A DNA stretch of 64,000 nt, from positions 40,354 through 104,353 of the forward strand of contig NZ_QOKW01000024.1 of assembly GCF_008365375.1 (NCBI RefSeq), written 5' to 3'. How positions within the stretch are numbered: position 1 is the stretch's first letter; each line of letters starts with the position of its first letter. The stretch is from Roseomonas genomospecies 6. Its GTDB lineage: Bacteria; Pseudomonadota; Alphaproteobacteria; Azospirillales; Azospirillaceae. The notes beneath the pieces were generated by a model that was given only the letters and a program-made list of their open reading frames with translations, ran no database searches and was not told the DNA's origin. Positions 51,422 to 60,519 of this stretch are shown piece after piece. A program made the position numbers and the translations under genes.

Positions 51422-52063
51422 TTGACCGACAAGGACACATCGACGGTCGGCCCGCGCGGACGGGCGCGGCGGCAGGCCCTGCTCGACGCGGCGGCGGCGC
51501 TGTTCGTGGAGAAGGGTTTCGAGAAGACGACGCTGACCGACATCATCAGCCGCGCCGGCGGCTCCCGCGCCACGCTCTACGAGCATTTCGGCGACAAGGA
51601 GGGGCTGTTCCGCGCGATGATGGAGGAGAACAGCGCCCGCATCCAGGACGGGTTGGCCGCCATCCAGGCCGACGAACAGGCCCCGCCGGAAGACGGGCTG
51701 ACCCGCTTCGCCCTGCACCTCGTCCGGGCGCTGCTGGACGACCGCACCATCGCCGTCGTCCGCGTGCTGGTGTCGGAAGGCGGGCGTATCCCCGACATCG
51801 CCGAAGCCTTCTTCCGCATCGGACCGGAAACCGCCCAGCGGCGTCTGGCCGACTATCTGGAGCGGCAGACCGCCGCGGGTGCCCTGCGCGTCGCGGAGCC
51901 GGAGGCTGCCGCCCGCGGCTTCATCGGCATGATCACCGGCAACATCCTGCTGCGCCGCCTGATCCTGCCGGATCAATCGCTCGCCATGGAGGAGATGGAG
52001 CGCTACGTCGGGCGGGTCGTCGCCCTCTTCCTGGCGGGCGCCCGACCTCCGTCGGAAGGCTGA
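51422..52063 (+). CDS. TetR-family regulator (TetR2)
   Basis: About 213 residues from TTG 51422; a longer frame upstream runs through the palindromic repeats and is unlikely. It shares DAAAALFVEKGF, the LYEHFGDKEGLFRAMM helix, VLVSEGGRIPDIAEAFFRIGPE (in pieces) and a FIGMITGN segment with TetR1, so the two are tandem duplicates. Target unknown: the RND genes or the downstream kinase are candidates. No ATG is available near the domain start. Confidence 0.85.
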   Translation: MTDKDTSTVGPRGRARRQALLDAAAALFVEKGFEKTTLTDIISRAGGSRATLYEHFGDKEGLFRAMMEENSARIQDGLAAIQADEQAPPEDGLTRFALHLVRALLDDRTIAVVRVLVSEGGRIPDIAEAFFRIGPETAQRRLADYLERQTAAGALRVAEPEAAARGFIGMITGNILLRRLILPDQSLAMEEMERYVGRVVALFLAGARPPSEG

Positions 52064-52110
52064 CGGCGTCGCGGCGCAAAGGAAAGCGTTAGGACAGAAG
52101 GACAGGCACC

Positions 52111-52137
52111 GAAACATACTTCAGTATGCTAGGTTTC
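52111..52137. promoter_or_regulatory. Inverted repeat upstream of the hybrid kinase
   Basis: CATACT-TC-AGTATG (52115-52128) is a perfect inverted repeat, flanked by the outer pair GAAAC (52111-52115) and GTTTC (52133-52137). It lies between TetR2 and the kinase and resembles a TetR-type operator, though it differs from the GTAC repeats upstream of TetR1. Confidence 0.5.
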
Positions 52138-52160
52138 TCACGATTGTTGCATTCATCCCA

Positions 52161-54998
52161 ATGGCCCATGGGCCGGGACGGTCGATCGTGTCCATGGTCC
52201 GCTGGCTGCTGCTGCTCGTGCTCACCCTGGCTCCCCTGATCGGGTTCGAGATCTATTCCCATGCCAAACTGCGGGCGGAGCGGGAGGCCGAGATCGGGCA
52301 GGAGGCGTTGCGCCTGCTCGATCTGGTCCAGACCGAGCAGCAGCGGATCATCGCCGATGTCGAACACATCCTCACCACGCTGGCGGAGGCGAACATCGCC
52401 GGCCCGGCCTGCCAAGGGACGATGGAACGGCTGAGGCAGCGCCTGCCCAGCTATCTGACGCTGGGCTTCGCGGATCGTTCCGGCACCGTCCTGTGCTCCA
52501 CCGACCCGCGGACCGTCGGAGCCGGGATCGCGGAACAGCTGCAAATCCAGCAAGCCCTGTCCACCGGCCGATTCGCGGTGGGGGAATACAGCGTCACCGA
52601 AGGGCTGAGCCATCACGTCCTGCCCTTTGCATTGCCCTACGCCCAAGGCGGCGACGGTGCGCCCCATGGCCGCATCGACGGCGGCGGCCCGCCCGATCCC
52701 GCGGTCGTCACCGCGCTGCTCGACCTCGACTGGCTGCGGCAGTATCAAGCCCGCAAGCCCCTTCCGCCGAACACGGCCGTCCTGCTGGCCGACCGCGCCG
52801 GCACGGTCCTTGTCCGCGTACCGGAACTTCCCGGGCTGATCGGCCAGACGCTGCCAAAGCGGCTCGACCTGTTTTTGAACGGCGGCAACACGGGAACGGC
52901 GGTGATCGAAGGGGCGGACGGCGTGTCCCGCATCTCCGCCTATTCCCCGCCCGGCGCGAACGGCAGCGGCCTCGCCATCGCCGTCGGCATCGACCGCTCC
53001 GCCGCCCTGCATGCCATCGACCGTGCCGCCATACGGTCATGGGCTCCCTTTCTGATCATCCTGGTGCTGACTCTGATCGGGACCGCCTGGGTCATCGGGC
53101 GCCTGACCCGGCAGCGTGAGACGGAGCGGTCCATGCTCAAGGCCGTGCTGGAGCATCTGCCCTCCGGCGTGGTGGTGGCGGAGGCGCCGTCCGGGCGGGT
53201 GCTGCTGCACAACAGCGCGGCGGAGCGGCTGATCGGCAAGCCGCTGGGCAAGATCGCCCGCATCGAGGACTATCCCAGCCCTTTCACAAAGGGTGGCGAC
53301 GGCGGTTCGCCGGAGGAACCGCCCGGCACCTCGACAGAACTGCCGCTGGTCCGCGCCTTGCGCGACGGCGCCGTGGTGAAGCAGGAGGAACTCCGCCGCG
53401 ACACCCCCGCCGGTCCCGTCACCTGTCTGGCCGATGCCGAGCCGGTGCGCGATCCCAACGGCTGCATCACCCTGGCCGTCGTCACCCTGACCGACATTTC
53501 CGAGCGCAAGGCCGGCGAGGAGGCTCTGCGCCGCAGCGAGGCGCGCTTCCGCGAGTTGGTCGAGAACACCCCGGTGATGATGTGGGTGAACCGTCCGGAC
53601 GGCGGGCGGGAATTCTACAACGCGGCGTGGCGGGACTACACCGGACAGCGGATGGAGGAGGATGAGCGCTGGTCCCACATCCACCCCGCCGACCATCCCA
53701 TGATGCGCAGCGTCCGCGAGCGCGCCATCGCCGCGGGCGAACCCTATGGCTTCGACCTGCGGATGCGGCGCCACGACGGGGCCTACCGCTGGCACGTCTG
53801 CCGGATCAACCCGATGCGCCAGAACGGTCAGATCATCGCCTGGGTCGGCACCGCCGTCGACGTGCACGAAAGCCGCATGGCGCGCGACGCTGCGGAGCAG
53901 GCCGACCGGTCCAAGAGCCGCTTCCTGGCCGCGGCCAGCCACGACCTGCGCCAGCCCATGCAATCCATGTTCTTCTTCGCCGAGGCCCTGCACAGCCACG
54001 TCCATTCCCCGCGCGGGCGCGACGCCCTGGCGATGCTGGAACGGGGCATGGAAACGCTGAAGGGGCTGCTGGACAGCCTTCTGGACGTCTCGCAGCTCGA
54101 CGCCGGAGTGATCGAACCGCGGATCGAGGATTTCCTGCTCAAACCGCTGCTCGACGACATCGGCGCCGCCTACGCCCCGCTCGCCTCCGCCAAGGGGCTG
54201 GATCTCCAGGTGATGAACCACCGCGACATCACGGTGCGCAGCGACCGCAACCTGCTGGGCCGGATGGTGCGCAATCTGGTGGAGAACGCCATCCGCTACA
54301 CCGAGCGCGGAGTGATCCGCCTGGAATGCAGCCTCCTGGACGGGCAGGCCGGCATCATGGTGCGCGACACCGGCATCGGCATCTCCGGCGACCAGATGTC
54401 CTGGATCTTCGAGGAGTTCTATCAGGTCGGCAATCCCGAGCGGGACCGCAACCAGGGGCTCGGCCTCGGCCTCGCCATCGTGCAGAAGCTGTCGGCCCTG
54501 CTCGACCACCCGGTGGAGGTGCGCTCGGAACTCGGCAAGGGATCGGTGTTCCGCATCACCGTGCCCCTCGGCACCGCCGCCGAAAGCCCGGCCCCGCCTC
54601 CCGCTTCCCGGGAACCGGCGCGCGGGCGGCTGGCCGTCCTGATCGACGACGATGTCATCGTGCTGATGGGCCTGCGGTCGATCTTCCAGGATTGGGGCTA
54701 CGACACCATCGTCGCCTCCTCCACCGAAGAGGCGCTGGAGCGGCTTCGGGCGGCGGGACGGCGGCCCGACGTGATGGTGGCCGACTACCGGCTGCGGGAA
54801 CACAAGGTGGGCACCGAAGCGATCCTGAAGATCCGCGAACTGGCCGGGAAAGAGGTCCCCGCCGTTCTGCTGACCGGCGATTCCGGCCCCGACGTGATGC
54901 AGGAGGCCGAGCGGCACGGAATCGGCCTGATGTTCAAACCGGTCACCGCCCGCCTGCTCCAGGAAGCCCTGTCCCGCCAGACCGGCACCGCCGCGTGA
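52161..54998 (+). CDS. Membrane-bound hybrid histidine kinase
   Basis: About 945 residues. Two membrane segments (around residues 12-33 and 295-318) enclose a ~260-residue periplasmic sensor, followed by two PAS domains (about 328-450 and 460-580), HisKA with the phospho-His in AAASHDLRQPMQS near 595, HATPase (DTGIGISGD, GLGLGLAIVQ) and a C-terminal receiver with phospho-Asp in VMVADYRLREH near 877. It is an orphan with no output regulator nearby. The first PAS contains an unusual SPFTKGGDGGSPEEPP insert. ATG 52161 is uncertain; 52194 would also give an intact first membrane segment. Confidence 0.87.
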   Translation: MAHGPGRSIVSMVRWLLLLVLTLAPLIGFEIYSHAKLRAEREAEIGQEALRLLDLVQTEQQRIIADVEHILTTLAEANIAGPACQGTMERLRQRLPSYLTLGFADRSGTVLCSTDPRTVGAGIAEQLQIQQALSTGRFAVGEYSVTEGLSHHVLPFALPYAQGGDGAPHGRIDGGGPPDPAVVTALLDLDWLRQYQARKPLPPNTAVLLADRAGTVLVRVPELPGLIGQTLPKRLDLFLNGGNTGTAVIEGADGVSRISAYSPPGANGSGLAIAVGIDRSAALHAIDRAAIRSWAPFLIILVLTLIGTAWVIGRLTRQRETERSMLKAVLEHLPSGVVVAEAPSGRVLLHNSAAERLIGKPLGKIARIEDYPSPFTKGGDGGSPEEPPGTSTELPLVRALRDGAVVKQEELRRDTPAGPVTCLADAEPVRDPNGCITLAVVTLTDISERKAGEEALRRSEARFRELVENTPVMMWVNRPDGGREFYNAAWRDYTGQRMEEDERWSHIHPADHPMMRSVRERAIAAGEPYGFDLRMRRHDGAYRWHVCRINPMRQNGQIIAWVGTAVDVHESRMARDAAEQADRSKSRFLAAASHDLRQPMQSMFFFAEALHSHVHSPRGRDALAMLERGMETLKGLLDSLLDVSQLDAGVIEPRIEDFLLKPLLDDIGAAYAPLASAKGLDLQVMNHRDITVRSDRNLLGRMVRNLVENAIRYTERGVIRLECSLLDGQAGIMVRDTGIGISGDQMSWIFEEFYQVGNPERDRNQGLGLGLAIVQKLSALLDHPVEVRSELGKGSVFRITVPLGTAAESPAPPPASREPARGRLAVLIDDDVIVLMGLRSIFQDWGYDTIVASSTEEALERLRAAGRRPDVMVADYRLREHKVGTEAILKIRELAGKEVPAVLLTGDSGPDVMQEAERHGIGLMFKPVTARLLQEALSRQTGTAA
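53279..53293. repeat. Palindrome inserted within the kinase coding sequence
   Basis: CCCTTT-cac-AAAGGG is a perfect 6-bp hairpin inside the gene and codes for SPFTKGG. The surrounding ~20 residues break the PAS pattern, as when a REP-like element inserts in frame. Confidence 0.55.
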
Positions 54999-55074
54999 GC
55001 CGTCGGCTCGGTGTGGGGTGGATGCGGCATCTGGGGAGGTTGCCCCCGAGAATCCCGAACCCCGGCCCGCCCGT

Positions 55075-57615
55075 CTACGTCCCCCGCACCGCCAGCACCC
55101 CCCGCCGGACCTGCTCCGAATCGTAGGGCTTGCGCAGCACCGTCGCGTCGCGGAACGCCTCCGGGAAGATCGCGGACTCGCCGTAGCCGGTGGCGAACAG
55201 GAAGGGGATGCCCAGCTCGCGCAGCCGTTCCGCCACCGGGAAGGAGGTTTCCATGCCCAGGTTGACGTCCAGGAGCGCCACGTCCGGCGGGTCCTCGGCG
55301 ATGGCGACCAGCGCCTGGCGGACGCTCGCCACCGTCTCCACCCGGTCGGCGCCCAGCCTCAGCAGCATGTCCTCCGCGCTCATGGCGATGATCATGTTGT
55401 CCTCCAGCAGGAGCACCGTGCCGCGAAGCGGAACATCCGCCGCCGCGCAGGGCGTCACTGCCGCCTCCGTCACCGCAGCCCGCTCCGGCGCGAGGCTGAC
55501 ATGGATGGCCGGAATGGAGAAGCGTGCCTTCAGCCCGGCCAGGGCATAGGTCACCGTCGCCTCGCCCTTCAGTTCGTGGGGGACGGAGCGTTCGATGATG
55601 GTGGTGCCGAAGCCCTGGCGCACCGGCGCCTGAACGGGCGGGCCGCCGCTTTCCTCCCAGCAGAGTTCGAGGGCATCCTGCTCGTCCAGGCTCCAGCGGA
55701 CCACCACCCGGCCCCCGCCGTCGATGAACGCGCCGTATTTTGCGGCGTTGGTCACCAGCTCGTGCATGACCAGCGCCATGACGGACAGGGCGGGGGGCGA
55801 CAGAAGCACCTCCGGCCCGGTCAGGACCACCCGCTCCGCCCGGCTGCCCAGATAGGCTTCGACCTCCGCCGCGATGAGGGCGCGCAGGGGGGATGGCTTC
55901 CAGTTCTCCGCCGTCAACTGGTCATGCGCCCGCGCCAGCGCCTGGATGCGCCCGCCGACGATCTCCGCGAACTCCTCCACGCGGGTGACGCCGGCCCGGC
56001 TCTGGGTCAGCAGGGCGCGGACGAGGCTCAGGATGTTGCGGACCCGATGGTTCAGTTCGGCGATCAGCAGCTCCTGCCGCTCGCGGGCCATCCGGCGCTC
56101 CTCCTCCGCCTGATCGGCCAGCCGCAGCACCACCTCCATCAGCGTGATCCGCAGGAAATCCGCGATGCGCTGGTCGGCCTCGCTCCAGGGTTCCGACTGG
56201 CCGTGCACCGTCTCCCTCCACGCCTCGAAGCTCTTGCGCGGGGTCAGGCGCCGTCCGTTGGGGCCGGATTCCACGGGCTTGTCGGGGTTGCCGGCCCAGA
56301 TGACGGTCCGCACCGACTCCTTGCGGAAGAAGATGATGTAGTCCCGCGGCTTGCGCGACACGGGTATGGCCAGCATGCCGGCGGCGCGCTCGGCGAAATC
56401 CGCCGCCGGCTGGTGGACCTGCCCGATCTCGCTCGTGGCGAAGACGCGGCTGGCGTGCGTGCGGTTCAGCATGCGCACCAGCCCGAGCAGCTCCTCCTGC
56501 GTCGGGGTGCTGCCCTCCAGAAGGGTCTGCCCACCCAACACGATGGCGAAGCCGTCGCTGCGGATGTAGTGGCCGACCTCGCCCCTCAGCCGCTCCAGAT
56601 TCTCCATGGAGGAGGCGCCGTCCGCCATCACCGCCATGATGCGGGTGTGAAGCAGACGCGCCTTGGCCTCGTAAGCCTCCTCCCGGTCGCGCTCCACGCT
56701 TTCCAGCAGGAAGGAAAACATCTGGCCGTACAGCTCCGCCGCCGTGCGCCGTTCCAGCGACAGGCGCCGCGGCACCAGATTGTGGCAGGCGAACAGGCCC
56801 CACAGCTTGCCCCGGCGCAGGATCGACACCGACAGCGAGGCCGCGACCCCCATGTTGCGCAGATACTCGCAATGGACGGGCGACACGCTGCGCAGGACGC
56901 TCATCGACAGGTCGAGCGGCTCGCCCTCCGGCCCGACGGGCGGCAGGATGGCCGCGGGCGGGGCGCTCACGTCGTCGATGCAGCGCAGCCAGTTCCGTTC
57001 GTACAGGGCGCGGGCCTGCTTCGGGATGTCCGACGCCGGATAGCGCAGCCCGAGGTAGGAGGGCACGCCGCGCACCGCGGATTCCGCGATCACCTCCCCC
57101 GCCCCGTCCCGGTCGAAGCGGTAGACCATGACCCGGTCGTAGCCGGTCAGCGACCGCAACTGCCGCGCCGCCTCCCGGCAGCAGGTGCCGAAATCGGCGG
57201 TGCGCTGAAGCCGCGTGATCATGGCGCGGATCATGGAGCCGACGTCCAGGTCGCCCTCCGGCTCGCTCGGCTCCGCCTCGATGATGATCGAGTGGCCGGA
57301 CAGATGGACCGCGATGTCCAGGGGCAGCGCGCCGGCCGACACCTTCAGCCGGAAGAGCCGCTCCACCGATCCGTTGATGAGGGAAAGCTGAAGCCGACCG
57401 CGGATGGCGTGCAGCGCCTCCTCATCCATCACTCCGGTCAGGGGAAGGCCCAGCAGGGCGTCGGGCTCCACGCCCAGCCACGCGCCGATGTTGGCCGAGA
57501 CGTGCTTGACGATCCAATCGGTCGACAGCGCGATCAGGAATCCGGAAGACTGAATCGACCCGACAAGATGAATCGGCTCCCGGTCGCAATTGCTCAAGTC
57601 CACGCCACCGGTCAT
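55075..57615 (-). CDS. Bacteriophytochrome hybrid kinase (PAS-GAF-PHY-HWE kinase-receiver)
   Basis: 846 residues. The chromophore-binding Cys10 stands in SNCDREPIHLVGSIQ, as in BphPs that bind biliverdin. GAF has RYPASDIPKQAR and HCEYLRNMGV; the PHY tongue has PRKSFEAWRETV. The kinase is of the HWE/HisKA_2 type (ELNHRVRNILSLVRAL, near 521; MHELVTNAAKYG). A receiver domain ends the protein (LLLEDNMIIA; phospho-Asp in ALLDVNLG near 784). It should sense red/far-red light. The usual SIQPHG motif reads SIQSSG here. It lies alone on its strand. Confidence 0.93.
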   Translation of the reverse strand: MTGGVDLSNCDREPIHLVGSIQSSGFLIALSTDWIVKHVSANIGAWLGVEPDALLGLPLTGVMDEEALHAIRGRLQLSLINGSVERLFRLKVSAGALPLDIAVHLSGHSIIIEAEPSEPEGDLDVGSMIRAMITRLQRTADFGTCCREAARQLRSLTGYDRVMVYRFDRDGAGEVIAESAVRGVPSYLGLRYPASDIPKQARALYERNWLRCIDDVSAPPAAILPPVGPEGEPLDLSMSVLRSVSPVHCEYLRNMGVAASLSVSILRRGKLWGLFACHNLVPRRLSLERRTAAELYGQMFSFLLESVERDREEAYEAKARLLHTRIMAVMADGASSMENLERLRGEVGHYIRSDGFAIVLGGQTLLEGSTPTQEELLGLVRMLNRTHASRVFATSEIGQVHQPAADFAERAAGMLAIPVSRKPRDYIIFFRKESVRTVIWAGNPDKPVESGPNGRRLTPRKSFEAWRETVHGQSEPWSEADQRIADFLRITLMEVVLRLADQAEEERRMARERQELLIAELNHRVRNILSLVRALLTQSRAGVTRVEEFAEIVGGRIQALARAHDQLTAENWKPSPLRALIAAEVEAYLGSRAERVVLTGPEVLLSPPALSVMALVMHELVTNAAKYGAFIDGGGRVVVRWSLDEQDALELCWEESGGPPVQAPVRQGFGTTIIERSVPHELKGEATVTYALAGLKARFSIPAIHVSLAPERAAVTEAAVTPCAAADVPLRGTVLLLEDNMIIAMSAEDMLLRLGADRVETVASVRQALVAIAEDPPDVALLDVNLGMETSFPVAERLRELGIPFLFATGYGESAIFPEAFRDATVLRKPYDSEQVRRGVLAVRGT

Positions 57616-58120
57616 CGTCGCCCTGCTCCCGTCATTCGGCCACCATCGCCATGCGTCCCACTCATTCGTAAACTATACCGTGCACTGCGGAACGCCGGCC
57701 TTTTCACGATGAACGATCCTGCCAGCCTTGCCAACATCGCCCTTGCCGACATCCGGGCCTAGCGGTGCGGCACGGTGCCGATGTGAAATAATCCGGAAAC
57801 GCCTTTTCTCCAACTCGGCACCGCTCGGCGGAAGGCACTATGCCCCTTCTTGCCACCGTCCCCCGCGTCGTCATGCGACATTTTGGCAGCAGCAGGCGCC
57901 GCCCCGCGGAACGGGCTTGCCTTTCGATCTAATATACTAGTATTTTATTTGAGAGGGACAGAAGCGCGGCCCGGTCGGCGCGGCAACACCTCCGCGACCG
58001 GCCTGAGGTGCCCCGCGCGTCACGCCTGTGCCGGCGCGCCGGTCTTACCGTCATGCGCCCGCCCTGCGCGCGCGCGACCCGACCGCCGTCCCGTCCTCTT
58101 CTTGCGGAGCCTGCTTCGAT
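57616..58120. other. Divergent intergenic region, bacteriophytochrome / pyruvate kinase
   Basis: 505 bp without a credible gene. It must hold the promoters of both neighbours. The only clear signals are the operator-bearing promoter at 57917-57946; from there the pyk transcript would have a leader of about 165 nt. The bphP side shows nothing I can name. Confidence 0.6.
57917..57946 (+). promoter_or_regulatory. Pyruvate kinase operon promoter with operator copy 3
   Basis: TTGCCT (57917-57922), an 18-bp spacer and TATTTT (57941-57946). The operator CTAATATACTAG fills the last 12 bp of the spacer (57929-57940) and abuts the -10 hexamer. Confidence 0.65.
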
Positions 58121-59644
58121 ATGACCACCGCCACCCCGATCCGCCGCTTCCGGCAGACGAAGATCGTCGCCACGCTGGGTCCGTCCTCCTCCTCGCCGGA
58201 GATGATCCGCTCGCTGTTCGAGGCAGGCGTGGATGTCTTCCGCCTGAATTTCAGCCATGGCTCGCACGACGACCACGGCGCCCGCGTGCGCGCCATCCGC
58301 GCCCTGGAGCGCGAGCTGGAACGGCCCATCGCCATCATGGCCGACCTCCAGGGGCCGAAGCTGCGGCTTGGCCGCTTCGCCGACGGCGCGGTGGATCTGA
58401 CGGTGGGGCAGCGCTTCCGCCTCGACCTCTCCACCGAACCGGGCGGCGGCGCCCGCGTCGGCATGCCCCATCCGGAGATCTTCGCCGCCCTGCGCCCCGG
58501 CACCGACCTGCTGCTGGACGACGGCAAGGTCCGCCTGCACGTCGTCGATTGCGGCCCGGACCACGCCGATACCATCGTGGTGGCCGGGACGCGCCTGTCC
58601 GACCGCAAGGGCGTGAACGTGCCCGACGTGCTTCTGCCCCTGTCGCCCCTGACAGCGAAGGACCGCGCCGACCTCGTCTTCGCGCTGGACCAGGAGGTGG
58701 ACTGGGTGGCCCTGTCCTTCGTGCAGCGGCCCGAGGACGTGGCGGAGGCGCGCAAGCTGATTGCCGGGCGCGCCGCCCTGATGTCCAAGCTGGAGAAGCC
58801 CCTGGCCATCCAGCATCTGGAGCGCATCGTGGAACTGTCGGACGGCGTGATGGTCGCCCGCGGCGATCTGGGCGTGGAGATGCCGCCGGAGGACGTGCCG
58901 AGCATCCAGAAGCGCATCGTCCGCGAGGCGCGCAAGGCCGGAAAGCCGGTCATCGTCGCCACGCAGATGCTGGAATCGATGATCGCCTCCCCCGCCCCGA
59001 CCCGCGCCGAGGCGTCGGACGTCGCCACCGCCATCTTCGACGGGGCGGACGCGGTGATGCTGTCGGCGGAAACCGCGTCGGGCGCCTACCCCATCGAGGC
59101 GGTGTCGATGATGGACCGCATCGCCCGCCGGGTGGAGCATGACGACCTCTACCGCAAGATGATGGACGCCCAGCACGCCGACCCGCAGGAGACGGCGGCG
59201 GACGCCATCACCGCGGCGGCGCGGCAGGTCGCCCACACCATCCACGCGGCGGCGATCGTCACCTACACCACCAGCGGCTCGACCACCCTGCGCGCCGCCC
59301 GCGAGCGGCCGGAGGTGCCGATCCTCTGCCTGACCGCGACCGTCGCCGCCTCGCGCCGTCTGGTGCTGGCCTACGGTGTCCACAGCGTGCTGACCGAGGA
59401 CATCCAGAACTTCTCCGACATGGTGCACAAGGCGACCCGCATCGCCTACGCCCATGGTCTGGCCGAGGACGGGCAGCGGCTGGTCATCACCGCGGGCGTG
59501 CCCTTCGGCATGCCGGGCTCGACCAACATCCTGCGCATCGCCTGGGTGGAGCGCCCCGTCCTTCCGGCAGGTGGGTACACGCGTGACGCGCAGGAGGCCC
59601 CGTCCGATCAATTGACCCCTGTCATGGCCGACGCCGGGGCCTGA
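58121..59644 (+). CDS. pyk: Pyruvate kinase
   Basis: A 507-residue pyruvate kinase, catalysing PEP + ADP to pyruvate + ATP. It has TKIVATLGPSS, RLNFSHGSHDDH, the substrate motif MADLQGPKLRLG, the active-site Lys in MSKLEKPLAI, RGDLGVEMP and the C-terminal domain with TTSGSTTLRAA. ATG 58121 was chosen over the frame start at 58028. It heads the pyk-pflA-focA set. Confidence 0.95.
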   Translation: MTTATPIRRFRQTKIVATLGPSSSSPEMIRSLFEAGVDVFRLNFSHGSHDDHGARVRAIRALERELERPIAIMADLQGPKLRLGRFADGAVDLTVGQRFRLDLSTEPGGGARVGMPHPEIFAALRPGTDLLLDDGKVRLHVVDCGPDHADTIVVAGTRLSDRKGVNVPDVLLPLSPLTAKDRADLVFALDQEVDWVALSFVQRPEDVAEARKLIAGRAALMSKLEKPLAIQHLERIVELSDGVMVARGDLGVEMPPEDVPSIQKRIVREARKAGKPVIVATQMLESMIASPAPTRAEASDVATAIFDGADAVMLSAETASGAYPIEAVSMMDRIARRVEHDDLYRKMMDAQHADPQETAADAITAAARQVAHTIHAAAIVTYTTSGSTTLRAARERPEVPILCLTATVAASRRLVLAYGVHSVLTEDIQNFSDMVHKATRIAYAHGLAEDGQRLVITAGVPFGMPGSTNILRIAWVERPVLPAGGYTRDAQEAPSDQLTPVMADAGA

Positions 59645-59660
59645 CGTAGGATGGCACACA

Positions 59661-59693
59661 GCGCCGGTGCCGCAATGAAGCGGGCACCGGCGC
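59661..59693 (+). repeat. Strong hairpin between pyk and pflA
   Basis: GCGCCGGTGCC (59661-59671) and GGCACCGGCGC (59683-59693) form an 11-bp perfect stem with an 11-nt loop. No T tract follows. It may stabilise the pyk message or dampen pflA expression. Confidence 0.6.
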
Positions 59694-59711
59694 CCATTCA
59701 CGAGGTGCCTC

Positions 59712-60491
59712 ATGCTCAGCCCGATTACCCCACACCCCGCGCATTCCGCCGGGACGGGCGCATCGGTCCGCGGCTGGGTTCATTCGGTGGAAACGGGCGG
59801 AACGGTCGATGGGCCGGGCTTGCGCTACGTCCTGTTCCTGGCCGGATGCCCGCTGCGCTGCCAGTACTGCCACAACCCCGACACGCGCCACATGCACGAC
59901 GGGTCGCCGGCCCAGTCCGCCGACGTGCTGGCCGACATCGCCACCTACGCCGATTTCCTGCGCCGCGCCCATGGCGGGCTGACCATCAGCGGCGGCGAGC
60001 CGCTGGTCCAGCCGGACTTCTGCGCGGCCATCTACCGTGGCGCCAAGGCGTTGGGCCTGCACACCGCGCTCGACACCTCCGGCTTCCTGGGCAGCCACGC
60101 CGACGACCATCTGCTGGCCGACGTCGATCTGGTGCTTCTGGACATCAAGGCGTTCAAGGAATCCACCCACCGCGCCGTCACCGGCGTCCCGCTGCGCCCG
60201 ACGCTGGAATTCGCGGAGCGGCTGTCGCTTCTGAACAAGCCGATCTGGCTGCGCTACGTGCTGGTCCCCGGCCTGACCGACCATCTCGACGAGATCGAGG
60301 GGCTGGCGGAGTTCGCCGCCGGACTGAACGTGGTGCAGCGCGTGGACGTCCTGCCCTTCCACAAGATGGGCGAGTTCAAGTGGAAGCAGCTCGGCCTGCC
60401 CTACACGCTGGCCGGCACCGAACCTCCCCCGCCGGAGCTGACCGAGCGGGTGCGCGGCATCTTCCGGGCGCATGGCCTGAAGGCCGTGTGA
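59712..60491 (+). CDS. pflA: Pyruvate formate-lyase activating enzyme
   Basis: A 259-residue radical SAM protein. The iron-sulfur Cys triad is in GCPLRCQYCHNPDTRH (CxxxCxxC); GGEPLVQPDF and LDTSGF are typical of PflA. It installs a glycyl radical on pyruvate formate-lyase, which then splits pyruvate into acetyl-CoA and formate. No pflB lies in this window. Upstream is pyruvate kinase and downstream, 28 nt away, a formate channel. Confidence 0.9.
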   Translation: MLSPITPHPAHSAGTGASVRGWVHSVETGGTVDGPGLRYVLFLAGCPLRCQYCHNPDTRHMHDGSPAQSADVLADIATYADFLRRAHGGLTISGGEPLVQPDFCAAIYRGAKALGLHTALDTSGFLGSHADDHLLADVDLVLLDIKAFKESTHRAVTGVPLRPTLEFAERLSLLNKPIWLRYVLVPGLTDHLDEIEGLAEFAAGLNVVQRVDVLPFHKMGEFKWKQLGLPYTLAGTEPPPPELTERVRGIFRAHGLKAV

Positions 60492-60519
60492 GACGCCGTA
60501 TGAGATGAGGACCCAATCC

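Noticed and set aside
52161..57615. A light-sensing two-gene pathway of the membrane kinase and the bacteriophytochrome
   Set aside because: The genes are neighbours but convergent, each with its own receiver and no shared partner; proximity alone does not support a joint pathway.
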